From Epiperipatus broadwayi (taxonomy: Eukaryota; Onychophora; Udeonychophora; Euonychophora; Peripatidae), in NCBI GenBank assembly GCA_028023455.1, contig JAQFVV010006829.1, forward strand, positions 60,001-124,000: 64,000 nucleotides of DNA. The letters are read 5' to 3'. Position numbers and translations under genes: made by a program. This document shows positions 48,660 to 59,585 of this stretch, piece by piece. Within the stretch, counting starts at the first letter, position 1; the number at the start of each line of letters is the position of its first letter. The notes beneath the pieces are model-generated. The model was not told where the DNA came from. It was given only the letters and a program-made list of their open reading frames with translations, and did not search any database.

Positions 48660-49640
48660 ATCCCTTTAACTTTTTATATTAATTTCACTAATATGTATAA
48701 TGAAATTACTTCCCTTATACACTTTATATAATTCAACAATTTATTTTTTCCGCTTACCAATAGATTACAATTTAGACTGTTCTGCAGTCCTTCTCAAAGC
48801 TTCTAATAACACACACGTGTTCAACGGTATTTGTGATTATCTTTATGAAATATTATCACTTTATCTTTCTTATTGCATTACCAAATCCATATAATATTAA
48901 TATCATCCATGTTCTTTATTACTTTTAGAATGCATTCTAAAAGTAATAAAGAATATAGATGATATGACAGTTTTGATTGCCTCAGAAATCTTCTTCAGAA
49001 CTTGGAGATATAAGTAGAAGTTCTGAAGAAGTTTGCTGGGGCAATCAAAACTGTCATATTAGGTTGTAAAAAAGGCATTCTAAAAGTAATAAAAAATATA
49101 GATGATCTGACAGTTTTGATTGCCCCAGAAATCTTCTTCAGAACTTGGAGATATAAGTAGAAGTTCTGAAGAAAATTGCTGGGGCAATCAAAACTGTCAT
49201 ATTAGGTTGTAAAAAAGGCATTCTAAAAGTAATAAAGAATATATATATATATATGATATTAATATTATATTTGTAATCATTTTAAAGTAAATATTAATTG
49301 TTTTCATTTTCTCTCATCAAATTTTTTGCAGTGACTTCATTATTATTAATACGAATAATGAAATCACTTCCCTTGTACTTTATACAATGTAACAATTTAT
49401 TTTTCACATTTGCAAATAGTTTATAGTTTCGACTGTTCAGCAGTTTTCCTCAAAACTTTAATTTAGAAGCTTAAAGATTGTTGAAACATCAAAAATATAA
49501 GCTATTTGCAAATGTGAAAAATAAATGGCTGCATTATACAAAGTGCATAAGTAATGTGATTTCATTAGTTACATTAGTAATAATATAGTCAAAGCAAAAA
49601 ATTAGGTAAAAATGGAAAACAATTAATACTCATTTTACTA
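48660..49640. repeat. Composite of a 143-bp tandem repeat inside an inverted repeat family
   Basis: The unit starting GCATTCTAAAAGTAATAAA occurs at 48932, 49075 and 49218 (period 143 bp). Each of the first two units contains an internal palindrome built on 'acagttttgattgc' and 'gcaatcaaaactgt'. Around it, 'ttacttcccttatacacttt' (48705) and 'tcacttcccttgtactttat' (49365) are copies of one arm; the inverse 'cacatttgcaaatagtttat' / 'gctatttgcaaatgtg' forms a foldback at 49320-49600. Confidence 0.75.
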
Positions 49641-49739
49641 TTAAGAGCTTCAACTAAATTAAAGTCCTTTTCGACTATTAAAATTTCATCCATTACTTTT
49701 TATACACTAAAATAACGAATTAATAAAATCAAAACAATT

Positions 49740-49935
49740 CCTTTATAATAATAAAAGTACAAGATGGCTGTAAACAAAGAGATTTGCTAATTTCTCAACA
49801 AGCTTTGTGATAAATGCTAACTAAGAGAAAGCATTTAAAATATCTCTATCAGAAGCCACACCCAATCCCCTGACCAATGGTTTCATGCTTTGACACTCCT
49901 CAGAGGCGCTAGGGTAGTTTCAGACTGTGTATTTT
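49740..49935 (-). repeat. Family D half element with hammerhead-like core
   Basis: 'ctcaacaagctttgtgataa' and 'agagaaagcatttaaaatat' match the outer arm near 7770-7810. The core is read on the minus strand (next entry). Confidence 0.7.
49860..49915 (-). ncRNA. Hammerhead-like core with three stems and stem I internal loop
   Basis: Minus strand: CTGAGGA (49903-49897), stem II G-TG-TCAAAG-CA-T, GAAA (49884-49881), stem III ACC-ATT-GGT (three pairs), C17 at 49872. Stem I starts AGG:CCU, has a five-by-five internal loop, then GGGU:ACCC (49863-49860 with 49915-49912). The internal loop in stem I is where type I hammerheads dock with loop II. All invariant core bases are kept. Confidence 0.65.
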
Positions 49936-50300
49936 TTTTTCTAAAAAAATGTCCGCATATCAAAGTTATATTACAGAAAAACGTTAAACTATTTAAATAC
50001 ATTATTATACTGTTACCATGAATAATAAAAGCAATGGGTTCATCAAAACTTATCATAGATTCACAATATACCATAAACTTTAAATATCCAATAAACAATA
50101 ATTTAAAATTGAGAAAAGATAATTAATTAATAAAAGTTTTACTGTGAATATAATTAGTAAATTAAAAAATGTACATATATAGCTGTTTATTAAAAACATA
50201 GTTTAGTTGGAGTGTTTTAAAGAAATAATTTTTAAATATTTTATTGTTTCATAGAGACGTATTGAAATCATATCACTCATATTGAAATTTTGTTAAATAA

Positions 50301-50460
50301 AGCTCCTCACTGACGAAGGCCACAAGCCAGAAACTAGTCTGGGGATATTGGATGAGTAGGCATCAGATAGGGATTATATGCACAAGCCTTCTGGCATCCA
50401 TTGATTACTCTGTTTAGCACAGGTGGCAATACTGTATGGAGAGTTTTGCTCTGTTTATCA
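50301..50460 (+). repeat. Family C half element
   Basis: Starts with the hammerhead-like core, followed by the outer modules 'attggatgagtaggcatcag', 'atgcacaagccttctggcat', 'ccattgattactctg' and 'actgtatggagagttttgct'. The inverted half is missing. Confidence 0.7.
50304..50345 (+). ncRNA. Hammerhead-like core, intact invariant bases
   Basis: TCCTCA, CTGACGA (50310-50316), stem II A-GGC-CACAA-GCC-A, GAAAC (50330-50334), TA, GTC (50337-50339), TGGGGA. Stem I TCCTCA:TGGGGA gives six pairs with one G-U. The stem II closing pair is A-A, which should weaken it. Stem III ACTAGT is self-complementary, so pairing between two molecules (dimeric hammerhead) is plausible. Predicted cleavage follows 50339. 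Confidence 0.6.
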
Positions 50461-50684
50461 ACAAACTATTTAATTAAAATAAAATATGTAAAAGAAAAAT
50501 AAGGTCAATATAATATACATTTCCAATTTATTTTTGGTTCTGGGGCATCTTATATATATCTTTTATTTATAATTTTTTATTTTTTGCTGTGAATTGAGAT
50601 ATTACATTTATGAAATTAGCCACTATTTTCTTTATTATAAAAATGAAGTCCAAGTAAATAAAAATTACATTAACTTTCAAATTT

Positions 50685-51205
50685 ATTTATTAAGCACATA
50701 GGAAGTATGTAATTAAAAAGAAAGGATTTCATCTTTTCACATATGCATTTTAATAATTAATTTAATAGCACAACAATGGCATGTTGAGTACAGAAGAAAC
50801 TCTCAAACCCAAATCCAAGATAAAGACTTTATAAAGATAAGAGCAACTGTCTTATCTTTAACCTAAATTCTTAATTATATAGTAGTCAAATTACATTAAT
50901 AAATGCAAATACTTTTAGAGAAAGGCCATTACCATATGCACCTTGAATGTTTATAATTGTCAAAACAATACCTTTTTTGACTATACATGAACTCATCAAA
51001 CCTCAACACATGATAGTGACTTTATAAAGATAAGATGCAGATCTTATCTTTAGAAAGTCACTATCTTGTGTCGAAGTTTGAGAGGTTCCTCTATACTCAA
51101 AAAAAGACATCAATTGACTTATAAATGTTCAAAGTGCAAATGATAAAGGTTAAAGCCTTTCTCTAAAAGTACATACTTCCTATGTGCTTAATAAATAACA
51201 ATAAG
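50685..51205. repeat. Nested foldback element
   Basis: Outer arms 'tattaagcacataggaagta' and 'tacttcctatgtgcttaata'; middle arms 'cttttagagaaaggcc' and 'ctttctctaaaag'; inner palindrome at 50990-51090 with 'atagtgactttataaagata' and 'agaaagtcactatct'. Confidence 0.8.
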
Positions 51206-51494
51206 TTCGCATTAATAAATGTAATGTTTAAAACAAATTTATCAGAATTTATTTTTAGCACACTTGATTACTGAATAAGAAAACAGTTTTTTTAAATAAT
51301 GTGAATCAATAAAACTTTACTTTTTTAAAATATACTTGTATTAAACTACTCAATTTTTAGCTATTATAAAATCAAGTAATTTAATTTTCATCACTTTCCA
51401 ATCTAGTTGAAACTTTGCATATATATATATTCCAAGCAACAATACATTATTTTAGAATTTGCAAACAATTTTAGTACAATTTTGCAAAACAAAA

Positions 51495-54258
51495 CAGAGT
51501 CAGGAATCTCTCAGCAACTATACCCAAAGAAACCTGTTAGCCACGTTACCTTCCTCTTCCATTTCCCACCCCAAGCTTTCCCATAATCTGCTCCATCCCA
51601 TTTCTACAACATCATCTTTATCAACTCTATGGCCTTTATATCTAAATCCCCCTTATCTTTTCCCAAACCCAGCATAAAAAAATCAATAACCAACATTCTG
51701 TATAATCACTTTGTTCATATTTATTCTTCCATAACTTCATTACTTGTACCCTTTCTGCTTTCAAGCATTTACATTCAATCAACAGATGCCTAATATTTTC
51801 TAAAAAAATCAATAACCAACATTCTGTATAATCACTTTGTTCATATTTATTCTTCCATAACTTCATTACCTGTACCCTTTCTGCTTTCAAGCATTTACAT
51901 TCAATCAACAGATGCCTAATATTTTCTATGCCTTCCTTACACAATTTGTAGACTAAATCACCCATATTTTTCCATTTACATGTATATTCTCTTGTTGCTA
52001 AAGATCCTGCTCAAGCTTTAAACAATAAACTACTTTCCTTGTTGTTATCATAAATTAACTTGCATCCAATGTTCCGTTTATTTCTCTATATATTTAAACT
52101 CTTTTTACTTTCCATACTAGTTCTCCATCTCTCCAAGTCCCTATTCTTTATTAATGCATCTATTCTTTTATCCCGTTCCTTACCACTATAACACTCAACA
52201 ATTCTCCTAACACAATCATCCCACCTTTTATACAAGTATACTGATATATATTCTTTATCCAAATCTTTTGCATACCACATTACCTTTCTTACCCATCTTG
52301 TTGCCTTCCCTTTACTCATGACCCAATTAAATACTATTTTGGCTATTCTTTTATTATCCATAAACTGCAACCTACCAAACATTTTCATTTTGCTTTTTGC
52401 ATCTCTCATATAAAAATGTGATCATCCCATTTCTCCTTGAATTGCCTCCTTTGCTGTCCATACCTCTGCATCTAATGCATGTCTTTCTACTTCCCTTTGT
52501 ACTTGCTCTAAGTAATCCAATACCCTTTTCTAAAACATAATGCATCATTACCATATGTTAACCCTGCTACTACAACTCCCTTCCATACAATTCTAGCTAC
52601 ATCATATTTATTATATGAAAACACTGTTAATTTCTTTACTAAACCCTTTCTTTTCTTTGCTTCATTTACCATTTTTTTCTCCTATTCAACCAAGCAATTT
52701 TCCTGATTACTTAAAATGATTCCCAAATAACTATATTTATCCGCCACACTTTAACTTTATATCCCCCAATAAAATTTCTACATCTTCTCTGTCCCCTTTA
52801 TTAATCATCATTATATTTGATTTTTCTTCACTAAATTTAATCCCCATCTCTTTACCCACCCTTGCACATGTCCCCAGCATAACTACCATATCTTCTCTTC
52901 TTTCTACGCACAAAAAAAAATATCATCCACAAAAGAAAGACCCGGCAAAATATATACTCTCTTCCCACCCATTAATGGTATCTCTATCCCTCTTCCTAGT
53001 CTTTTTATTACTTTCTTCATTTCACTCAAATACAACAAAAACAAAATAGGTGACATAGAGCATTCTTGACTTAATCCCACCCCATTTTTAACTTTAACTG
53101 ATTCTATATCTCCTAATTGGTAAGTATAGTAATTATTTTCATATAATTTCTTAAAAATATTTACTAAAGCTTCATCCATTCACAAATTTGCTAACCTTAC
53201 CCATAATCTATTTCTATTTACTCTATCATATGCCTTCTCTATATCTATAAAACTCATATATAACTATCTACCTGAATTCCTACTCATATCCATAAATTGT
53301 GTAACTATAAATAAATTATCTCCTCTATGCCTATCTGACCTAAAACCTCCTTGCATTTCCCCCACTACATTATTCTCTTCTATCCATTTTACAATTCTTA
53401 CAGCCACCATATATGAGAAAACTTTATATAAAAGTGATGTTACCACTATCGGTCTATAATTATTTTACTTTCTATGATCCTTACCCTTTCCTTTAAATAA
53501 TAATCTTACTCTTGTATTACTCCAACTACCTGGAAAAACTCCTTCTGTGCCATCTTATTAAAACATGATAATAACTTTGCTTTTGCTCTATGCTCTAAAT
53601 TCATTACCATCTCTGCTGCCCATCCATCTAAACTTCTCACCTTTCCAGTTTTCAATCTCTTCCCTGCCTCATTCAGTTCATTTTTTGTGAACTAATATTC
53701 CCATTACTAAATGCTTTCATGTTTTCTATCAATAAGTCCTTCACATCTAACATCTTTTCTATATCCATTACATATCTATTTAAGATTTTCTCTAGCTCAC
53801 CTCTAGAGCTACATTCTATTCCCTCATCATTTATTAATACTATCTCTCTCTCCTCTACATTTCACCTTTTAATGTAATTCCAAATTTTTTTACTCCCATC
53901 TCTTCACTTTTATTAATATCCTCCAACAATTTACTATTCAATTTCATTTTCTCTCTATAATTATCTATTTTAGACAACTTCTTTTCTAAGTACTTTCCCC
54001 ATTTAGCATTAATATCATTTTCACTTTCTTTGTTCTTAATCATACACTTCTATTCTCTGCATGCTTCTTTCCTTTCTTTTACACTTTTACTAACTCTCAT
54101 TTTTTATTACTTTTATTCTTCTGCATATTCTCAACTAAAACCCTATTTGCAAATTTTTCTATTTCACCACACCAGTCCTTATACTCATCCCCAACCAACT
54201 GTCCCATGGCTTCTTCAACTTGTATTTTATACTCTTCCAACTTATTCTTATCATTTAA
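51495..54258 (-). pseudogene. CR1/L2-like LINE, 3' segment (linker, reverse transcriptase, C-terminus)
   Basis: On the minus strand from 54258: a linker KLEEYKIQVEEAMGQLVGDE, reverse transcriptase fingers (MQGGFRSDRHRGDN, near 53350), palm motif A FIDIEKAYDRVNR (near 53230), CSMSPILFLLYLSEM (near 53030), catalytic FVDD (52940-52925), then a connection region and the zinc-binding-like CKLCKEGIENIRHLLIECKC. Several stops and frameshifts interrupt it. The 3' UTR begins after about 51590, and the match to other copies ends near 51497. The 5' segment of the same family lies beside it in the opposite orientation. Confidence 0.85.
51675..51926 (-). repeat. In-frame 126-bp tandem duplication in the LINE C-terminus
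   Basis: Two direct units, 51675-51800 and 51801-51926, each encoding 42 residues that start ENIRHLLIECKCLKAERVQ and end SDYTECWLLIFL. The single-copy form is seen at 4.99-5.13 kb. The units look near-identical, so the duplication is recent. Confidence 0.9.
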
Positions 54259-54261
54259 GTA

Positions 54262-55745
54262 TGTAAGAGTATGTTTGCCTGGAGCTAGAATTAGGGATGT
54301 GACAGATAAAGTAAGAAAGCAAGGTAGTAGAGATGTATATGTTATGGTAGGGACTAATAATTTGTTAGAGCCATTAGAGAGAGTAATGGATGAGTATGTA
54401 TAATTGATTAGGAATTTGAATGAGATTAAGGGAAAAGTAGGGCTAGTTGGAGTATTACCAAGATTCGACAAGAGGTATTTGTTAGATAGGGCATGTTCTA
54501 TAAATGAGAGATTGAAAAAATTGTGTGAGAGAAATAATATTATGTTTGTGCATGTATGGGATTGGTTTATTGGAAAGAGCGGGTTATATAGTAAAGAGGG
54601 ATTGCACTTAGGAAAACAAGGAAATGAAGTTTTAGGGAGTCTCATATTTAAAAAATATAATCCAGGAAACTTTTAAAGGAAGGGAGATTTTAAATTGTAA
54701 TATTATCAAAAAGAAGAATGGATGGGATATAAGAAATAAGCAAAAGATGGTTGATTTAGATATAAATGTAGATGTGAAGAGGGAATGGATCTGTAAGATT
54801 AATGGTAAGAAAGTTTTTTATAAATGTAATGGAGAAGAAAGAATCAAAGGAATTTATAAAAGAGTAGTTAGAAAAGAAGAAATTGTTAAAATTGGGTTTT
54901 TAAATATGCAAGGTGGTAGGAGACGAGAAAAGTGGCTGGAATTAAACAAAGCAATTGAAAATGAAAAGCTTGAGGTATTAGCAGTAGTGGAAACACATCT
55001 AAGAGAAGACAAACCTATTTTGGAAGATGTGGTATGGTAGGGTATAAATAGCAAAGAAAAAGAAAAAAGGGGTGATGGTGTAGGTGTTATATTGATAAAA
55101 TATTTAAATATTGTTAAATGTCAAGAGCATTTCTGGTTTGAAATAAGGTTGAGGAGACAAGAAATGGATGGTGGCTGTAGTGTATATAGCCACTGGAGTT
55201 AGTCAAACTGTAATGGAGTGGAACAGTAGTGTATATGAATCCCTAGTTAAGGATATACAGAGTTTTAAAGAAAAGGGGAAGAGAATAATGGTTATAGGGG
55301 ATATGAATGGACATATTGAAGAAATTGATGATGTAGATAATAAGAATGGTCAGTTTTTGAAGGAATTTTGTCAAAGAGTAAATTTGAGCATTGGGAATTT
55401 ATCAAATATTTATGAGGGACAATACACATGGTCTAGGAATAATATATTTCACACAATAGATTATGTATTAGTAGAGAGAGGGAATGAATAAAACATGAAA
55501 AATTAAGGTGTTTGATAATGAAGAGAGAATATATAATAGGGATCATTACTTATTGTAAAAGAAATGGTTAGTAGTGTGATGGAGGATAGAAATAAAGGTA
55601 AAAACAATAGTGAAAGATGTGGAGAGTGAATGATAAGAATAAATTAGAAGTGTATAAAATACAAGTTGAAGAAATCATGTAAGAGTTGGTTGGGGATGAG
55701 TATAAGGACTGGTGTAAAGAAATAGAAGAAGTGCTAGTTTATTTA
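54262..55745 (+). pseudogene. CR1/L2-like LINE, 5' segment (SGNH esterase and endonuclease), inverted
   Basis: Plus strand: an SGNH/GDSL-type domain with PGARIRDV (54280), VYVMVGTNNL (54335-54364, the GTNN block) and EGLHLGKQGNEVL (near 54600, catalytic His). The upstream GDS block is missing. One stop (TAA at 54400) splits it. Next comes an apurinic-type endonuclease: IGFLNMQGG (54893), VVETHL (54985), GDMNGH (55307-55324), YTWSR (55425) and HTIDYVLV (55452). The copy then enters the linker (KLEVYKIQVEE, 55640) and stops at about 55745. Stops and frameshifts make it inactive. SGNH domains occur in ORF1 of CR1/L2-type LINEs. Confidence 0.85.
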
Positions 55746-55749
55746 TTAG

Positions 55750-57665
55750 GCATGAAAAGGTCATTTATATGATACGTAGACTGGCATTTATATAAAAAGG
55801 TGACATTAGTTTCTGGTTTATTTAAATGATTGTTTGGGGATCTGACATGTAAGTTTCTAAACATCATCACCCAACACTTTTGTTTGTGAAAGCTGAAGAA
55901 AATTTATGTTTTCTTATTAGTGCACTTATATGTATAGAACATTTCTTAAAACAAATGTCTATATGTTTTATTGTAAGGATATTAATTAAAAAACAGATAA
56001 ATAAATTGTACTTTAATTAATTCATATATTTTTCAATTTTTGTTTAGTCCCTATTATTATATGTTATCAAACTTTTTAATGACATTAGTAAATAAATATT
56101 AGGTAATTTGTATTTCAACTAGTTTTTTAATCAAGATAGTTAAGCTTTGAGATTTCTAAAAATTAAATTTGCATTTTTCTTTCCCTGTTGAAAATTTTGT
56201 GAAACTTTTTTTTTACTGCTTCAAAATTCACATATATTTATTTTCTAATATTTTAAATAGAAAAAAAAAATCAAAAAATGGTGGGGAAATTAAATGCACA
56301 GTCCATCAAAGCATCTCAAGTTCTGCCAATGATGGGTAACCATTATAAATTTTGTGCTCTCAAACTTTATGAGATTACTTCGAGAAAATATTACGATTAT
56401 CGAGAAAATATTATGATAGTCTAAAACCTTGATTTTTTGAAAAGTTTATGATTATATTTGTATCATAATTGTGCAATAATGATTAAAAATCATAAATAAA
56501 TGTTATTACATATTTATTTTTTACAGAAATGTTTTATTTTTAAATATAAAATAATATCTTCTGAATATTATTACTATAGAGATTATGGTAGCAGGAAACA
56601 CACCAAAACTAGAAATGAGGTCACTCAACAGATTATTATAATATTTAGCAATATCATAGTTATTAAAAATAATTAATTCTGATTTTTACAACAAACATCA
56701 AAAAAGATTTCATTCATTTTGCAAATTGAATCAGCTTCATCTGAAATTTGATGATGTGACAGCAGTTTGTTTTGATTAAAATCTAATTTTTCAAATAATC
56801 CCAAAAATCAAATGTGATTTTTAAAAATTTATTTAATTTCTAAACAAAATCGAATGTGGTCAAATTTATTATATTCTGATAAATAATAATGGTTTAATAT
56901 CAAAATGAAAGTTGAAAGCTTAAATCTAGTGAGAACAAAGAAATCTGTCAGAATGTTAGTGGAAAAATGAGAATTAATTAATATATACATTTTCCAATAT
57001 ATTTTTACTGCACTTTATTACTGCATGTAGTCAAAAGATCGCTTTTAATTACATAATGATTAAATTTTATTTCTTTCTTTTTTGTCACGGCTATGTAGGC
57101 TATGCATAAATTTATGATGAAAAGTGTTTGGATGAGTGATCAATTCTACTATGACAAAAATATTAAATAAGAATTAAGTAAATCAAATTTTAGCTAATGA
57201 ATAATTTATTTTTAGTCTTTTTATTCCTACTTATGATCGAAAAATTTTTTAAATTACATAATGAATAAAACTTATAATTATTATTTTAGCATGAACCTTA
57301 CCATTTATCTTACAAAAATGATATATTTCTTTCATGACTTTAACCTTTATTATGTCAATTATATTACAAAGTAGTCACTATTTTAAAAAATGACATTTTT
57401 TTAAAGACCACTACAGCAAATAGTTGTTTGTTTTTGAAGTAGTGGATATAAATTGATGAAGATAAGAATGTATAATATATTTTTAAAAAATGTGTTTCAC
57501 AAAAATATAAGAACAAATAAACAATAAAAGTTATTAAGCTTAATATTTTTATATTCTTAAAACTCAAGCTGTAAAAGGAATATGGCATTTGGAAAAATAC
57601 AGCTACATGCACATCTAATGTCCAATGTATATTAACGGGACAATAAAATAAAAACTGATATTCAT
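55750..57665. other. Flank or upstream intron, no recognised feature
   Basis: About 1.9 kb of AT-rich DNA without exon or named repeat. A small direct repeat TCGAGAAAATATTA lies at about 56380 and 56400. Confidence 0.45.
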
Positions 57666-57669
57666 GAAT

Positions 57670-58225
57670 TAAAAGAAGTTTAACAATGACAAATATCTTG
57701 GTCAAATTATTAATGTAGATGGAAACAAAGGATGAAATTAGTCATAGAATTAAACTTGGTTGGAGTACTTTTGATAAAAATAATATTATATGGAAATATG
57801 CCTATGTGTTTGAAACATAAGGTTTTTAATAAATGTGTTAGGGATCTGAAACTTGGACACTTAACAATAGAGTAATTCAGAGCTTTCAAACTATTCAACA
57901 TAGCATAAAGGTATATGCTGGGAATAATAGTAAGGGGTAAAAAGTAAAATACTTGAGAAAGAGATCAAACATATATCACTGACATCAAAGAATTAAAAGA
58001 CTGAATTGGAGCTGGGGTGATATATTACTAGGAGAGATTATGAATAGCTGAGCCTTAATTATACTAGATCACAAGACCTTATAAAAGACCTAGAAAGAAA
58101 CTACACGTGACCATTGGATGAAATAAGGAAATATGTTTGTGGAGAAGATGGGCTATGGATCAGAAACTGGATTAAGTTTGGAGAGATTTTCATTTTATTG
58201 TGAATAGATGATAATGATGAGGCAT
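57670..58225 (+). pseudogene. RTE-like LINE 3' fragment
   Basis: Plus-strand translation in several frames gives NDKYLGQIINVDGN, ISHRIKLGWSTFDKNNI, a SETWTLNN-type block and the AGVIY/RKTYTR end, followed by a GATGATAATGATGA tail. It has frameshifts. Confidence 0.75.
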
Positions 58226-58320
58226 TTAAATGAAAATGTTTTATTTTATTTCTATGTCAATTTGTAAATAATTATCAATAATTAGTGTGTTTTAAAAAAT
58301 ATATATATTAGATACTCATT

Positions 58321-59232
58321 CTCAAGACATTTATTAAACCAATTAATACCTATGTTACATTAATTAGGAAATGAGTATAAATATTGATGATACATAACAA
58401 ATATATATCATGACGAATTACAACAATAGATGAGTTATGGGATAAACATTATTTTGTTAAAACAGGGTTAGGAATTTAGTGGCTAAATTCTTTGTTAACT
58501 TTATTGTCAGGTCTGATATAGCTTCCATGTCTCTTGAAACATGAACACTGTTGCTAGAATTATGTCTGTTTAATTTTTGTCATGCTCTGTTTAAATAATG
58601 AGTTTTCATCTGGCTTGGGAAGTTAATATTGTCTTTGCACCTTACAATCCATATGGCATATGTGATGAAAATTGCTAGCCTGATCATAGGGATATCTCTT
58701 CCGCGGATGCATTCTTTGATATTAAGTATTTTGTAATAATCTATTTTTGAGTTATCAAATATTAGTGTTTTTATATTATCTAGACCCATGCATGTTTTAA
58801 TTATGTGGTCAAATGTTTTCTCATTCCTGCCACAGCTGTGTCTAATTGATTTGACTTTTGCGATAGATCTTCTATATCTGAGAAACCATTGTCAGGATTA
58901 GCTTGTCAAGCCAGCTTAATTTTGGGGTGGGGGGGTCATAGGAATTATGGATTCAGCGATCTGGTCATGACCATACTTTTGGACCAGATTATATATCAGA
59001 GTGTGTGATTTCTGATATTGAATTGAAGGGATGGAATGTAATGACATTCCATTTAATCTTTTGTTTTCTTGCAAGTTTCTCATGCTGATCGAAATAGTGT
59101 GTCCTTTCCATAGTAGTCTTGAGCAATAGCTCTCAATTTTTTTGATAAATGTTTTATTTGCATTCATTATAGGAAAGTAGTATGAAATTTTGCTATAAAT
59201 CTTTATATTTAGCAGTGAAATCTTACCATAGC
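58321..59232 (-). pseudogene. Third LINE type, 5'-truncated, with 15-bp target duplication
   Basis: Perfect repeats TATTAGATACTCATT at 58306-58320 and 59233-59247 bound a 912-bp insert. Minus-strand frames read FIKKIESYCSRLLWKGHTIS, SIPSIQYQKSHTLIYNLVQK (59167-58916), a CGRNEKTFDHIIKTC zinc-like motif (about 58835-58790), then IRLAIFITYAIWIVRCKDNI (58680-58625). This is the region after the reverse transcriptase of a LINE distinct from the other two families. The 3' end (58321) has no poly(A). Confidence 0.8.
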
Positions 59233-59289
59233 TATTAGATACTCATTAATGTGATATTATGAGGAAAATATGTTTTTTTTTTTCTAGTC

Positions 59290-59420
59290 ACCAGCGTTAG
59301 TTATTATAATGGTAGAATGTAAGACTTTGGAACTCGATCTGTAGATCAGGGATCCATCTCTTATCTCTTCCGATGATCAAATATCATGAGTTTCCGAGCG
59401 ATTATTTATTACTATTCAAT
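59290..59420 (+). repeat. tRNA-derived SINE copy, decayed
   Basis: 'ataatggtagaatgtaagac' (A-box side) and 'tctgtagatcagggatccat', followed by a weak form of the 3' block (gagcgattatttattac). Confidence 0.45.
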
Positions 59421-59487
59421 AAGATTTACTATCAAAATGTATGTGAAAAAAGTAGAGAGAGAGAAAAAAAAAGTACTTATATGTGCA

Positions 59488-59585
59488 TGTTATCTTTTTC
59501 ACATGTATTTGGTCATGTGTATCGGTTGTATTAGATAGAGTGTATGACTGAAGAGAGTTTAAAAGTCTGGATTCAAATCCGTTTT
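59488..59585 (+). repeat. Family A repeat end
   Basis: 'ttatctttttcacatgtatt', 'gtgtatcggttgtattagat' and 'aaaagtctggattcaaatcc' match the plus-oriented ends at 2210-2300 and 1740-1840. Confidence 0.65.

Noticed and set aside
54097-54645. 182-codon minus-strand frame
   Set aside because: An accident of the LINE junction: its first part is antisense of the SGNH domain and its last part is the true linker of the 3' segment.
57364-57705. 113-codon minus-strand hydrophobic frame
   Set aside because: Phe/Ile/Tyr-rich product expected from AT-rich DNA, with no domain.
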